Of a stretch of DNA of 64,000 bases, positions 44,724-53,521 are shown piece by piece. Position numbers and translations under genes: made by a program. Source of the stretch: Streptomyces sp. TP-A0356 (lineage in GTDB: Bacteria > Actinomycetota > Actinomycetes > Streptomycetales > Streptomycetaceae); NCBI RefSeq assembly GCF_001417775.1, contig NZ_BBZJ01000012.1, positions 372,001 through 436,000 of the forward strand. The letters run 5' to 3'. The notes under the pieces were generated by a model, which saw only the letters and a list, made by a program, of their open reading frames with translations, did no database searches and was not told the origin of the DNA. The number at the start of each line of letters is the position of its first letter. Within the stretch, counting starts at the first letter, position 1.

Positions 44724-46151
44724 ATGCCACCCCACCTCTCCGCGGACCGCCCCGCCGCCCAGCCTCCCCGACGCGGCACCGTCGACGGGCTCATCTCGCA
44801 GACGCGGCGACTGCGCGGCGAAGTGGACGCCGTACGGCGGGAGGCACCGGAGGACGGCACGGATCCGGAGGGCCGGTGGCAGCGTGCCCTGTGCGATCTG
44901 GCGCTGCATCAGCTGAGCGCTGTGGACGAGCACTTGGCGCAGTTGCGCGACGGCCCGCCGCCCGTGACCGCTGAACCCCCCGCCGCCGACGATCCGGTCG
45001 CCGCGACCGTTGCCGCGGGCGGCTCACTGCTCAGCCGCGTCGGCAGCGCGGAGTGGAACCTGCTGACGGACGAGGCGAGTTGGTCCGGCGAGCTGTACCA
45101 GATCCTCGGCCGCGATGCCACGGCCCCCGCCCTCACCCTCGACGAGCTGCCCTCGCTGGTGCACGACGAGGACCGCGCGCTGCTGACGGCGATGGTCACG
45201 GACTGCCTGATCGACGGCAAGCCCATCGACGGGGAGTTCCGGATCCTGCGCCCCGACGGCGAGGTGCGCACCGTGCACATGATGGGCGAGCCCGTACTCG
45301 ACGCCGACGGCAGCACCGCCTCGATGTGGGCCGTGCTGCGGGACGTCAGCGAACTGCGCCGCTGCCGGCGGACCGTGAGCGAGACGCGTGACTCGCTGCA
45401 GCGCCACCGTCATCACGCACAGGCCGAGCGCCGGCTCGCCGTCGAGCTGCAGGAGGCCGTGCTGCCGTCGTGGCGCGGCTCCGTACGGCTCCCGCAGCGG
45501 GGCCCGGGGACGCTGGACCTGGCGGCCCGCCATCTCCCTTCGTCCGCGAGCGCGTTGATCGGCGGGGACTGGTACGACGCACTCGAACTGCCCGGCGGGG
45601 ACACGCTCCTCAGTGTCGGCGACCTCACCGGGCACGGGGTGACCGTGGCCTCCGGCATGGCGACCCTCGTCGGTGCCCTGCGCGGCATGGCCATGGCCGG
45701 AACCGAACCGGGCCGGCTGATGGGCTGGCTCAACCAGTTGCTCGACGCCTCGGTCCAGCCGGCCCTGGGCAGTGCCGTGTGCTGCCGTTACCGGCCCGGG
45801 ACGCGCACCCTGAGCTGGGCGCAGGCCGGGCACCCCGCCCCGTTGCTGTTCCGCGACGGGACGGGACGCATGCTGACCGCGCCGGACGGCGTGCTGCTCG
45901 GAGCGACCTGCGGAGCCGCCTACGGGCAGGCCGAAGAGACCCTCGTGCAGGGCGACCTGCTGCTCCTGCACACCGACGGGCTGGTCCCATGGCACAGTGG
46001 CGCGGCGGCCGTCCGAAGGCTGCTCGACCTGGCTCCACGCTTCGGCGGAGCGCGCACGGCCCAGGACTGTGTACGGGCCGTCGTGGAGGAGTTCGGCGGG
46101 AGCGAGCGCGAGGACGAGGCCTGCGTGCTCGTCGCCAGGGTGGTCTCCTGA
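44724..46151 (+). CDS. PAS-domain PP2C (SpoIIE-type) serine phosphatase, 475 aa
   Basis: An N-terminal helical region of about 95 residues is followed by a PAS fold (GSAEWNLLTDEASWSGELYQ, FRILRPDGEVRTVHMMGEPV, AVLRDVSELRRCR, about 100-225), a linker helix and a PPM/SpoIIE phosphatase domain. Metal-binding motifs are GGDWYDALEL, VGDLTGHGVTVAS, LLHTDGLVPW and EREDEACVLV. Such Streptomyces phosphatases dephosphorylate anti-anti-sigma factors in partner-switching pathways; no anti-sigma kinase is adjacent. Start ATG 44724 with GGAG upstream. The signal sensed by PAS is unknown. Confidence 0.92.
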   Translation: MPPHLSADRPAAQPPRRGTVDGLISQTRRLRGEVDAVRREAPEDGTDPEGRWQRALCDLALHQLSAVDEHLAQLRDGPPPVTAEPPAADDPVAATVAAGGSLLSRVGSAEWNLLTDEASWSGELYQILGRDATAPALTLDELPSLVHDEDRALLTAMVTDCLIDGKPIDGEFRILRPDGEVRTVHMMGEPVLDADGSTASMWAVLRDVSELRRCRRTVSETRDSLQRHRHHAQAERRLAVELQEAVLPSWRGSVRLPQRGPGTLDLAARHLPSSASALIGGDWYDALELPGGDTLLSVGDLTGHGVTVASGMATLVGALRGMAMAGTEPGRLMGWLNQLLDASVQPALGSAVCCRYRPGTRTLSWAQAGHPAPLLFRDGTGRMLTAPDGVLLGATCGAAYGQAEETLVQGDLLLLHTDGLVPWHSGAAAVRRLLDLAPRFGGARTAQDCVRAVVEEFGGSEREDEACVLVARVVS

Positions 46152-46170
46152 CGATCAGGCCGACACCGAC

Positions 46171-46224
46171 ACCATCCCTGTCCGTCACACCATCCCTGGC
46201 CGTGACACCATCCCTGTCCGTCCG
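46171..46224. repeat. 18-bp tandem repeat, three copies
   Basis: ACCATCCCTGTCCGTCAC (46171-46188) is followed by a copy with two changes (46189-46206) and a third copy (46207-46224) differing only at the end. It is non-coding, between the converging phosphatase and NsdA-like genes. Confidence 0.75.
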
Positions 46225-46262
46225 GTACGGGCCCTCCTCTGCACCTGCCCGCCACCAACTCC

Positions 46263-47762
46263 CTACGCCTGCGCGGAGTTGCCCCCTTTGGGCTTCAGGA
46301 GGCCCTTGGGAAGCGCACGTTCGATCTCCTCACGCAGATCCTGGATCCTCGGATAACCGGCGTACTGCGCGGTGAGCCGGTACATCTCGCGCAGACGGTC
46401 CCATGTGCGGTGGGAGGAGTTCGCCCCCATCGACGTCAGAGCCAGGCGAGCGTATCGGTCGGCCTGTTCCGGGTCGTCGGCGATGAAGCAGGCGGACGCG
46501 AGGGAGATGTGGTCGAAGATCTTCGACCGGTCCCGACCCGTCCCTCTCAGCTCCAGCGCCTCCTTGGCGTGCCGCTGCGCGATGAGCGCCGCGCCCGGCT
46601 CGTGTTCGGCCAGGGTGCGGTAGGCCAGGGCCTGCATTCCGTGCAGGTCCGCCTCGTCGAACATCTGCATCCAGCTCGGCGGGGGCACGTCTCCCTTGTC
46701 GGAGACGAACAGGTCCTCCGCCTCGCCCAGGGTGCGCCGCATGGCCTGCCCCTTGCCCATGGAGGCCTGAGCCCAGGCCTCGATGGTGCAGAGCATGGCC
46801 TTGGTGCGCGGCAGCACCTCGTCCCCGGAGCCGGACTTGGCGAGCTGCATCAGGTCGAGTGCGTCGTCGGGCCGGCCGAGGTGCACCATCTGGCGGGCGG
46901 CGCGGGAGAGCGCCTCCCCGGCGCGGGGCCGGTCTCCGCCCTCTCGGGCCGCGTGGGCGGCGATGACGAAGTACTTCTGGGCCGTGGGCTCCAGGCCGAT
47001 GTCGTGCGACATCCAGCCCGCGAGGACGGCCAGGTTGGCGGCGACGCCCCACAGACGCCGCTGCAGATGGTCGGGGTGACGGTAGGAGAGCATGCCCCCC
47101 ACCTCGTTGAGCTGTCCCACGACAGCCTTGCGCTGCAGCCCGCCGCCGCGGGCCGCGTCCCAGGCCCGGAACACTTCGACCGAGCGCTCCAACTCCTCGA
47201 TCTCCTGCGACCCGATGGGGGCGGCCTCATAGCGGTCGAACCCAGCGGGGTCGGCGTGCAGGGGATCGTCGAAGCGCGGAGCGTCGGCCGCCAGGGCCGG
47301 ATCGGTGTGCAGCCAGTCGTGCATGGCGCTGCTGAGTGCGGATCCTGCGGCGAGCGCGGCGCCCGCGCCCACCAAGCCGCGTCGGTTGAGCATGAGGTCC
47401 ATTCCCGTGAATTCGGTGAGGACCGCAGCGGTCCGCTCGGGCGCCCACGGCACTCCGTCGGGGTACTTCGCATTCCCGTCGTCACGCCGTCCCCCCGCGC
47501 GCCCGTGCCGGACCAGACCGAGGTCCTCGATGGTCACGACACGGCCGAGTCGCTCGGTGAACAGCGCCGCCAGCACCCGCGGCACGGGATCGCGCGGGAT
47601 CTCTCCCATGTCGATCCAACGCCGCACCCGCGAGGTGTCGGTCGACAGCTGGGGGTGACCCATGGCCGCCGCCTGCCGGTTGACCATCCTCGCGAGTTCG
47701 CCCTTGGACCAGCCGGCCAGGCCGAACAGGTCCGCGAGGCGGGTGTTGGGTTGTCCGCTCAC
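46263..47762 (-). CDS. NsdA-like XRE/TPR regulator of differentiation, 499 aa
   Basis: The first 70 residues form an XRE-like DNA-binding region (NTRLADLFGLAGWSKGELAR, TDTSRVRRWIDMGEIPRDPV), followed by a long helical TPR part (about 200-480; AAHAAREGGDRPRAGEALSR, TLAEHEPGAALIAQRH). Length and domain order match NsdA of S. coelicolor, a negative regulator of sporulation and antibiotic synthesis, but the neighbours differ from the nsdA locus, so I treat it as a paralogue. GTG 47762 has a GGGGG site. A dyad at 47790 and repeats at 47824 lie in its promoter, shared with the divergent phosphotransferase-like gene. Confidence 0.85.
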   Translation of the reverse strand: MSGQPNTRLADLFGLAGWSKGELARMVNRQAAAMGHPQLSTDTSRVRRWIDMGEIPRDPVPRVLAALFTERLGRVVTIEDLGLVRHGRAGGRRDDGNAKYPDGVPWAPERTAAVLTEFTGMDLMLNRRGLVGAGAALAAGSALSSAMHDWLHTDPALAADAPRFDDPLHADPAGFDRYEAAPIGSQEIEELERSVEVFRAWDAARGGGLQRKAVVGQLNEVGGMLSYRHPDHLQRRLWGVAANLAVLAGWMSHDIGLEPTAQKYFVIAAHAAREGGDRPRAGEALSRAARQMVHLGRPDDALDLMQLAKSGSGDEVLPRTKAMLCTIEAWAQASMGKGQAMRRTLGEAEDLFVSDKGDVPPPSWMQMFDEADLHGMQALAYRTLAEHEPGAALIAQRHAKEALELRGTGRDRSKIFDHISLASACFIADDPEQADRYARLALTSMGANSSHRTWDRLREMYRLTAQYAGYPRIQDLREEIERALPKGLLKPKGGNSAQA

Positions 47763-47789
47763 GTCAAGCCCCCAGGTTCTCGGCTGAGT

Positions 47790-47808
47790 TGACAGTAACC
47801 CCCTGTCA
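47790..47808. promoter_or_regulatory. dyad TGACAG-N7-CTGTCA before the NsdA-like gene
   Basis: Perfect 6-base arms at 47790-47795 and 47803-47808, 28-46 bases upstream of the GTG start. Could be an operator, possibly for the regulator itself. Confidence 0.5.
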
Positions 47809-47823
47809 GTTGCTCGGGGACTA

Positions 47824-47936
47824 TTCGCCAGGGTTCGCCAGGGTGCGCCAGATGGTGTGCCACGGGGCATCGGGTGTCAGGTAGGAACGCGCCACCCCGA
47901 CCCGGCCGCCGCAGGGACATTCCCCAGGGTGCACCA
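47824..47936. repeat. 10-bp phased repeats in the divergent promoter
   Basis: TTCGCCAGGG occurs at 47824-47833 and 47834-47843, followed by TGCGCCA. The 17-base unit TTCGCCAGGGTGCGCCA (47834-47850) recurs with two changes at 47920-47936, 86 bases away. The 10-base phasing places the copies on one face of the helix. Confidence 0.65.
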
Positions 47937-47995
47937 ACGGCGGCCGGGGCGGGCAGCGTGGAACTCGCAGGCACACGAAGGGATCTGTATAGCCC

Positions 47996-49135
47996 ATGTA
48001 CGCAGCACAGTCCTCCGTGTCCGCCCCGCCCCGGTCGCTGCGCCCCCGCCCCGGAGCCGGCGGCCCCTATCTCGACCCCGCGCGACCCGCGGCCCCCGTG
48101 CTCGGTGCCGGCAGGACACGCCGCGTCCCGGGTGTCGGCACCCAACCGCTCAGCGGGAGAATCGACTTGTCCGGCCCCCAGGGCGCCCAGCTGCGCACGG
48201 CGATCGCTTCGGTGCATCGCATCTGCCCGGAGTTCACTCCGGTGCAGGTGCTGCGCCGAAGCGGGCGTTCCGTGCTCATCGTCGGGACGACGGGGCGCAG
48301 TACGGCCGTCGCCAAGTGCTTACTGGACCACTCCTCCATCTGGTCCGACCGCTTCCGGCACGAGATAGCGGCATACCGGTCGTTCGTCCGGCACCGGCCC
48401 CCGGTGCGGGTGCCCCGGCTGATCGCCGCGGACCCGGACAACTGCACCCTGGTGATCGAGCGGATGCCGGGCCGGGTGGCCGCGCTCCAGCGGCACCCGG
48501 CGGAGGCACCGCCGCGGGCGGACATCCGGGCGGCGCTGGGCGCGATCTGCCGGCTGAACGCATGGCGGCCACCGGCGGGGACGTTCGACGCCCCGCTGGA
48601 CTACGCGGAGCGGATCTCGCGCTTCCATGAGCTGGGGCTGCTCACGGACCGGGACATGGGCGACCTGCAGAAGCTGTTGCACGACATCGCCCACGCGGCC
48701 GGCCGGCAGGGTATGGGCCAGTTCTGTCACGGCGACGCCCTGCTGTCGAACATCCTGCTCTCACCCACCGGTCCGGTGCTGGTGGACTGGGAACACGCGG
48801 GCTGGTACCTGCCCGGGTACGACCTGGCGACACTCTGGGTGGTTCTCGGCGACGCCCCGGTGGCCCGGCGTCAGATCAGCCAGATCGCGCAGTCGGCGGG
48901 ACCGGCGTCGCGAGACGCCTTCCTGGTGAACCTGATGCTGGTCCTGACCCGTGAGATCCGGACGTACGAGACGGCCGTGCAGCGATCGATGCACGACACG
49001 GCCCCGGCGGCACCGGGCGTGGCCCACCCGGCTGCTGCGCCGTCCGGCGAGGAACAGCGGCTGCTGCTGCGGCGGCTGCACGACGACTGCCAGCTGGCCC
49101 GGCGGGCTGCACGGGCAGCGGTCGGCACTCGCTGA
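47996..49135 (+). CDS. aminoglycoside-phosphotransferase-like protein with a TTA codon, 379 aa
   Basis: A protein-kinase-fold phosphotransferase of the APH family. The catalytic loop is [10 protein letters not shown] (His245, Asp247, Asn252) and the metal site DWEHAG (Asp264). The Lys in VAKCLLD is the candidate nucleotide-binding Lys. The first 55 residues are Pro/Arg-rich and probably disordered. Leu109 is encoded by TTA (48320-48322), the only TTA codon I found in the window's genes, so full expression should need the bldA tRNA. It is divergent from the NsdA-like regulator, with which it shares phased repeats. Its acceptor is unknown; antibiotic resistance is not implied. Confidence 0.87.
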   Translation: MYAAQSSVSAPPRSLRPRPGAGGPYLDPARPAAPVLGAGRTRRVPGVGTQPLSGRIDLSGPQGAQLRTAIASVHRICPEFTPVQVLRRSGRSVLIVGTTGRSTAVAKCLLDHSSIWSDRFRHEIAAYRSFVRHRPPVRVPRLIAADPDNCTLVIERMPGRVAALQRHPAEAPPRADIRAALGAICRLNAWRPPAGTFDAPLDYAERISRFHELGLLTDRDMGDLQKLLHDIAHAAGRQGMGQFCHGDALLSNILLSPTGPVLVDWEHAGWYLPGYDLATLWVVLGDAPVARRQISQIAQSAGPASRDAFLVNLMLVLTREIRTYETAVQRSMHDTAPAAPGVAHPAAAPSGEEQRLLLRRLHDDCQLARRAARAAVGTR

Positions 49136-49139
49136 CGGG

Positions 49140-49190
49140 GACGAAGGTCCGCGGCGCGCTCGCGACAGCGGCGCACCGCGGACCTTCGTC
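49140..49190. terminator. strong terminator after the phosphotransferase-like gene
   Basis: Fifteen-base perfect arms, including ACGAAGGTCCGCGG (49141-49154) and CCGCGGACCTTCGT (49176-49189), enclose a 21-base loop that is itself partly complementary. Confidence 0.88.
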
Positions 49191-49335
49191 GTGTCCGGCT
49201 CTCCCACCCCACGCGGGACTGACCCATTCGGGTCATTTGGTCCACGCCACTGACGCCTCGCAGGCCGCGCCACCGCCGCCGCGAAACTCCTCACGACCGC
49301 CGCTGACATGGGAAATCGCCCGCATCTGAGGGTGA

Positions 49336-49364
49336 TTGACGGATCGTCGGAGAGCCGGTACCAC
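49336..49364 (+). promoter_or_regulatory. promoter of the amidase gene, TTGACG-N17-TACCAC
   Basis: TTGACG (49336-49341) and TACCAC (49359-49364) are separated by 17 bases and lie 57-85 bases upstream of the amidase start, a good vegetative promoter. Confidence 0.65.
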
Positions 49365-49420
49365 TGACGCACGTCCGGCCCCCGCACGCCCCAGAGCGCC
49401 CACCGTCCCAGGAGGCTGCA

Positions 49421-51394
49421 TTGCGAGGATCCGCCACCGACCGCCGCGCCCCCGCCGGTCACAGACGCGCCCCCAGGATGGCGGGTGCCGTCGCCTCGGC
49501 CGCTCTCCTGCTGCCGCTGCTGGGCGCCGCCCCGGCCCCGGCACGGGAGACCCCGGCCACCCTGCAGAACGCCTTCGCCGCCGCTGCCGCCGAGTACCAC
49601 GTGCCGCAGGGCGTGCTGCTCGGCGTCTCCTACCTCCAGTCCCGCTGGGACGCGCACGGCGGCGCGCCGAGCGTCTCCGGGGGGTACGGTCCCATGCACC
49701 TCACCGACGCCCGCACCGCGATCGCCGAGGCCGTCCACCACAGCGAGGGAACGGAGGACGCGCGCGGCGACCAGGCCCGCGGTGCGCTGCTGCCCACGAC
49801 GAAGGTGCCGGCCGGCTCCGGGCTGCCCGCCCGGCTCACGACGCTGACCAAGGCCGTGGCACTGACCGGCATCCCGGCCGAACGGCTGCGCACCGACCCT
49901 GCCGCGAACGTCGCGGGCGGGGCCGCGCTGCTCGCCGCCGCGCAACAGCACATCGGCGAGCCGCTCAGCGACGACCCGGCCGACTGGTACGGGGCGGTGG
50001 CGCAGTTCTCCGGCGCGGAGGACACGGCGACGGCGGCCACGTACGCCAATGACGTCTTCGAGGTGATGCGCGAGGGCGCGTGGCGCATCACGGATGCCGG
50101 CCAGAGCGTGACGCTGGCCGCGCGGCCGGGCCTGACACCCGACACCGCGCAGCTGCGACGCACCGGGCTGCGCGTGGGTGACGCGAACGGGACCGAGTGC
50201 CCGCCGACCGTGTCCTGCGAGTGGATCCCGGCACCGTACGCGCAGTTCGGGCAGAACGACTACGGCAACCACGACCTGTCCGAGCGGCCCACCTCCCAGA
50301 GCATCAGGTACATCGTCATCCATGACACGGAAGGCCAGTGGGACGGCGTCATCAAGCTGGTCCAGGATCCGACCTATGTGTCGTGGAACTACACGCTGCG
50401 CTCCACGGACGGGCACATCGCCGAGCATGTGAAGGCCAAGGACGTGGCCTGGCACGCGGGCAACTGGTACGTCAACGCCAAGTCGGTCGGCATCGAGCAC
50501 GAGGGCTTCCTCGCCTCGCCCGACGCCTGGTACACGGAGGCGATGTACCGCTCGTCGGCGCGGCTGGTGCAGTACCTCGCCGCCAAGTACGGCATCCCGC
50601 TGGACCGGCAGCACATCCTCGGGCATGACAACGTTCCCGGCCCGACCACCTCGACGATCCCGGGCATGCACACGGATCCCGGTCCCTACTGGGACTGGCG
50701 GCACTACTTCGATCTGCTCGGCAAGCCGTTCGGCGCCACGGCCGACGCCAAGGGCGGTCTGGTGACGATCCTGCCGGACTACACCAGGAACCGGCCGCCG
50801 TACACGGGCTGCACCGCGCAGGGCGCCCCGTGCGCGGCACACGGATCCAGCGAGGTGCGGCTGTACAGCAGGCCGGACGCGACCTCGCCGCTGATCAAGG
50901 ACATCGGGCTGCGGCCCAGGGGGGACGACTCGACGATCGACGTGAACGACGTGGGTTCGCGGGCCTCCACCGGCCAGCGTTACGCGGTCGCCGACCGCGG
51001 CGGGGACTGGACGGCGATCTGGTACCTGGGCCAGAAGGCCTGGTTCAAGAACCCGAAGAAGCAGCCGACGGCGGTGAACGCGTCCGGGTTGGTGGTGACG
51101 CCCAGGGCCGGTCTCACGGACGTCCCGGTGTACGGCCGCGCGTATCCCGAGAAGGAAGCGTACCCGGCGGGCGTGCCCGCGCAGTCGGTCTCGCCACTGC
51201 CGTACCGGCTGCCGGCGGGCCAGAGGTACGCCGTCGGGGACATGGTGCCCGGTGAGTACTACTACTCGGTCACCTTCACCACGGACACGCACCGGGTCGT
51301 GGTCGGCCGGGACCTGTACTACGAGATCCAGTTCGGCCACCGGGTGGCGTTCGTGCGGGCGGCGGACGTGCAGGTGGTGTCGTCGGCGAAGTAG
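49421..51394 (+). CDS. secreted N-acetylmuramoyl-L-alanine amidase, 657 aa
   Basis: TTG 49421 is the start, preceded by AGGAGG. A signal peptide (about residues 1-42) leads into an N-terminal helical region of about 190 residues resembling lysozyme-like or transglycosylase-like modules (YHVPQGVLLGVSYLQSRW), then an Amidase_2/PGRP catalytic domain with zinc ligands in YIVIHDTEG, AWHAGNWY and MHTDPGPYWDW, and a C-terminal beta-rich tail with SH3-like character (RLYSRPDATSPLI). It cleaves peptidoglycan stem peptides outside the cell and is probably involved in wall remodelling. The N-terminal region's activity is inferred only. Confidence 0.9.
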   Translation: MRGSATDRRAPAGHRRAPRMAGAVASAALLLPLLGAAPAPARETPATLQNAFAAAAAEYHVPQGVLLGVSYLQSRWDAHGGAPSVSGGYGPMHLTDARTAIAEAVHHSEGTEDARGDQARGALLPTTKVPAGSGLPARLTTLTKAVALTGIPAERLRTDPAANVAGGAALLAAAQQHIGEPLSDDPADWYGAVAQFSGAEDTATAATYANDVFEVMREGAWRITDAGQSVTLAARPGLTPDTAQLRRTGLRVGDANGTECPPTVSCEWIPAPYAQFGQNDYGNHDLSERPTSQSIRYIVIHDTEGQWDGVIKLVQDPTYVSWNYTLRSTDGHIAEHVKAKDVAWHAGNWYVNAKSVGIEHEGFLASPDAWYTEAMYRSSARLVQYLAAKYGIPLDRQHILGHDNVPGPTTSTIPGMHTDPGPYWDWRHYFDLLGKPFGATADAKGGLVTILPDYTRNRPPYTGCTAQGAPCAAHGSSEVRLYSRPDATSPLIKDIGLRPRGDDSTIDVNDVGSRASTGQRYAVADRGGDWTAIWYLGQKAWFKNPKKQPTAVNASGLVVTPRAGLTDVPVYGRAYPEKEAYPAGVPAQSVSPLPYRLPAGQRYAVGDMVPGEYYYSVTFTTDTHRVVVGRDLYYEIQFGHRVAFVRAADVQVVSSAK

Positions 51395-51422
51395 CGGCGA
51401 TGACAGGACACCGTCCACAGCG

Positions 51423-51460
51423 ACACGGACGGCCCCCGTGGTCTCGGGGGCCGTCCGTGT
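51423..51460. terminator. bidirectional terminator, 16-bp perfect stem
   Basis: ACACGGACGGCCCCCG (51423-51438) and CGGGGGCCGTCCGTGT (51445-51460) with a 6-base loop, between the converging amidase and the unknown gene at 51475. Confidence 0.92.
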
Positions 51461-51474
51461 GCGTGCGGCCGCGG

Positions 51475-51972
51475 TCAGCCCTGCTGGAACAGCTCCGCGG
51501 GCAGTGGCTTCAGCAGCGCGTACAGGTCGTCGGTGATGGGCCGGTCCCATGCGGCGATGGTCACCAGGACGTTGTCGCTGCGGTCGAACTGGACGCAGGA
51601 GATCCGGCTCTCGGACAACTTCAGGCGGCGCACGATGAGGAGGTTGTCGCCCTGCATCACCGGGATGTCCTCGGTCCCGACGACGGTGACCTCCTCGTCG
51701 TTCTCCAGCGCGAGCAGGAGCTGGGCCACCTCGAAGGGGATCTCGCCCTCGGCGACGTCACGGGCCGGGGAGCCCTCCGGCAGATTGCCGATGATCATCG
51801 CGGGACCCCGGCCGCCGAACAGGTCGTAGCGCAGGAAGACGCCCTGGCAGCTGCCGTCGGGGGCGGGCAGCAGACCGGCACCGAGATTGCCAGGCCAGTC
51901 ACCCGGATCCATGGCCAGGACGTCGAAGTCGGGCCCGGCGGGAGTGGCACTGCGGCGGCGGAGGAAGGACAT
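51475..51972 (-). CDS. conserved hypothetical protein, 165 aa
   Basis: ATG 51972 starts MSFLRRRSATPAGPDFDVLA. The sequence is soluble, mixed alpha/beta, with FLRYDLFGGRGPAMIIGNLP, EIPFEVAQLLLALENDEEVT and NVLVTIAAWDRPITDDLYAL, the last resembling a short strand-helix end. It looks like a conserved Streptomyces protein, but I cannot assign it to a family with known function. It is single, between a terminator and the universal stress protein gene. Confidence 0.75.
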   Translation of the reverse strand: MSFLRRRSATPAGPDFDVLAMDPGDWPGNLGAGLLPAPDGSCQGVFLRYDLFGGRGPAMIIGNLPEGSPARDVAEGEIPFEVAQLLLALENDEEVTVVGTEDIPVMQGDNLLIVRRLKLSESRISCVQFDRSDNVLVTIAAWDRPITDDLYALLKPLPAELFQQG

Positions 51973-52143
51973 GCCGCAATGGTACGTGCCCGAGCCCCAA
52001 GCGGGGCCCGGGGCCCGCCGCCCCCGGAGAGGGGTCATCTCCCGGGCGGGTACCGTCCTGCGACCACCCGGCGCCGGGCAAACGCGGCGGCCGGACCGCG
52101 CGCGGGACGCCTCCGCGGGGCGGTGGCGCGGACCGTCGTCCGG

Positions 52144-53061
52144 TCACTCTTCGGCGGGGTCCGGCTCCGCCGTCGGCGGGATCACCGCGACGGGGCTCGC
52201 CGCGTGCAGCAGGACGGCCTGGGTCACCGAACCGATCATGCGGGCGGGGGCGAGCAGGCGACGCCGGTGGCGGCCCACGACGACCAGCTCGGCGTCCTTG
52301 GAGGCCGCGACGAGATGGCCCGTCGCGTCACCGGGCGGGGTCGTCAGCTCGACCCGCACGTCCGGGTGCCGCTCGCGGTGGACGGCGAGGAAGCCCGCGG
52401 CCAGGGTTCGGATCTCGTCCTCGACGGCGTCCTCGTCCACGGCCGGGGGTACGGGCGCTCCGGGCACCGTCCAGATCTGCACCGGGGGCCAGGGATACGC
52501 GGCGATCACGTGCAGCCGGGCGCCGCGGAGGTGCGCCTCCGCGAAGGCGAACGCGAGGCTGGCCTCGGCGGGGCTGTCGACGTGCAGGCCGACCACGACG
52601 CGCGGCCCCGGTGGGAGGGGCAGGCCCTCGTGCACCTCTCGTCCCGGGGGCGGCACCACGACCACCGGGCATGCGGCGTCGCGTGCGGCCGCCAGGCCGG
52701 TGGAGCCCAGCAGCAGACTGGCGAAGCCGCCGCGGCCCCGGGACCCGAGCACGATCACCTCAGCGGTGTCGCCCAGTTCGGGCAGCACGGCGGACGGGGC
52801 GCCCCGCAGCTCCTGGTACTCCGCGACCGGAAGGTCGGCCCGGCCCGCCAGATGCGCTCGCACCTGGTCGAGCACGGGGGACTCCGGCGGTTTTGGGGGG
52901 CCGGTGCCCAGGACGTCGGGCTGTGGCCCTGGGGCGTACTGCCGCGCATGGACCACGCGCAACGGCACCTCGCGCAGCCGTGCGTCGGTCAGCGCCCACT
53001 CCAGTGCCCGCAGGCTCTCGTCGGATCCGTCGACGGCCGCGACGACCGGCAGGGTGCTCAT
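52144..53061 (-). CDS. universal stress protein with two USP domains, 305 aa
   Basis: Two tandem UspA folds. Domain 1 (about 1-138) has the strand VVAAVDGSDESLRALEWAL and the ATP-binding loop GSRGRGGFASLLLGSTG (G-2x-G-9x-G-S/T). Domain 2 (about 152-296) begins PRVVVGLHVDSPAEASLAFA and its loop GRHRRRLLAPARMIGSVTQ retains Gly-Ser but not the full pattern. ATP binding by domain 1 is likely. Tandem USPs are linked to dormancy and stress in actinobacteria. Monocistronic. Confidence 0.92.
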   Translation of the reverse strand: MSTLPVVAAVDGSDESLRALEWALTDARLREVPLRVVHARQYAPGPQPDVLGTGPPKPPESPVLDQVRAHLAGRADLPVAEYQELRGAPSAVLPELGDTAEVIVLGSRGRGGFASLLLGSTGLAAARDAACPVVVVPPPGREVHEGLPLPPGPRVVVGLHVDSPAEASLAFAFAEAHLRGARLHVIAAYPWPPVQIWTVPGAPVPPAVDEDAVEDEIRTLAAGFLAVHRERHPDVRVELTTPPGDATGHLVAASKDAELVVVGRHRRRLLAPARMIGSVTQAVLLHAASPVAVIPPTAEPDPAEE

Positions 53062-53195
53062 CGAATCCTTGCCTCCCGGACACAGCGGTGATCGTTCCGG
53101 GGCCAGCGTGACGCAGCCCGCGGCCCGGGGGCGGATTCACCGCCCGCGTGTCCGGAAATTCCGGTACGGGCGAGGCAGGCCTCGGCGGGCGAGGC

Positions 53196-53438
53196 TCACG
53201 TGAGGTCGAACTCCCCCTCCCGCGCGCCCGACACGAACGCGCCCCACTCCGCGGGCGTGAAGATCAGGGAAGGGCTCTCGGGACGGCGACTGTTGCGCAT
53301 CGCGATGAAGCCTTCGACGAAGGCGATCTGGACATCTCCGAGCCCTCGGCTGCTGGAGTGCCAGTCGGCGTTGGTGAGATCCAGCTCCGGCTTGTCCCAG
53401 CCCGCGAGCGGCTGCTGCTGGATGGTGCTCTCGGCCAC
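53196..53438 (-). CDS. DUF397 protein, 80 aa, without an adjacent XRE partner
   Basis: A small DUF397 protein: ADWHSSSRGLGDVQIAFVEG, FIAMRNSRRPESPSLIFT and PAEWGAFVSGAREGEFD are the hallmark segments. GTG 53438 is preceded by GGGAGGAG. DUF397 proteins are usually encoded next to an XRE-family regulator (the Scr1-type pairs) and may act as toxin-like or antagonist partners. Here no such regulator is adjacent in the window: the neighbours are a universal stress protein and a thiolase-like gene. Confidence 0.9.
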   Translation of the reverse strand: MAESTIQQQPLAGWDKPELDLTNADWHSSSRGLGDVQIAFVEGFIAMRNSRRPESPSLIFTPAEWGAFVSGAREGEFDLT

Positions 53439-53521
53439 GTCCGTGCTCCTCCCGGTTCGTCGTCCGCGGCCAGCCTAGCGATCGCGTCCCACCGCCGACA
53501 GGTGACGTGAGGGGGACGCCC

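Noticed and set aside
47996..49135. Antibiotic resistance determinant
   Set aside because: APH-like motifs alone do not show resistance; the linkage to an NsdA-like regulator suggests a developmental role.
48761..51550. 929-codon minus-strand frame over the amidase
   Set aside because: The plus strand encodes a complete amidase with signal peptide and zinc motifs, so this is a shadow.
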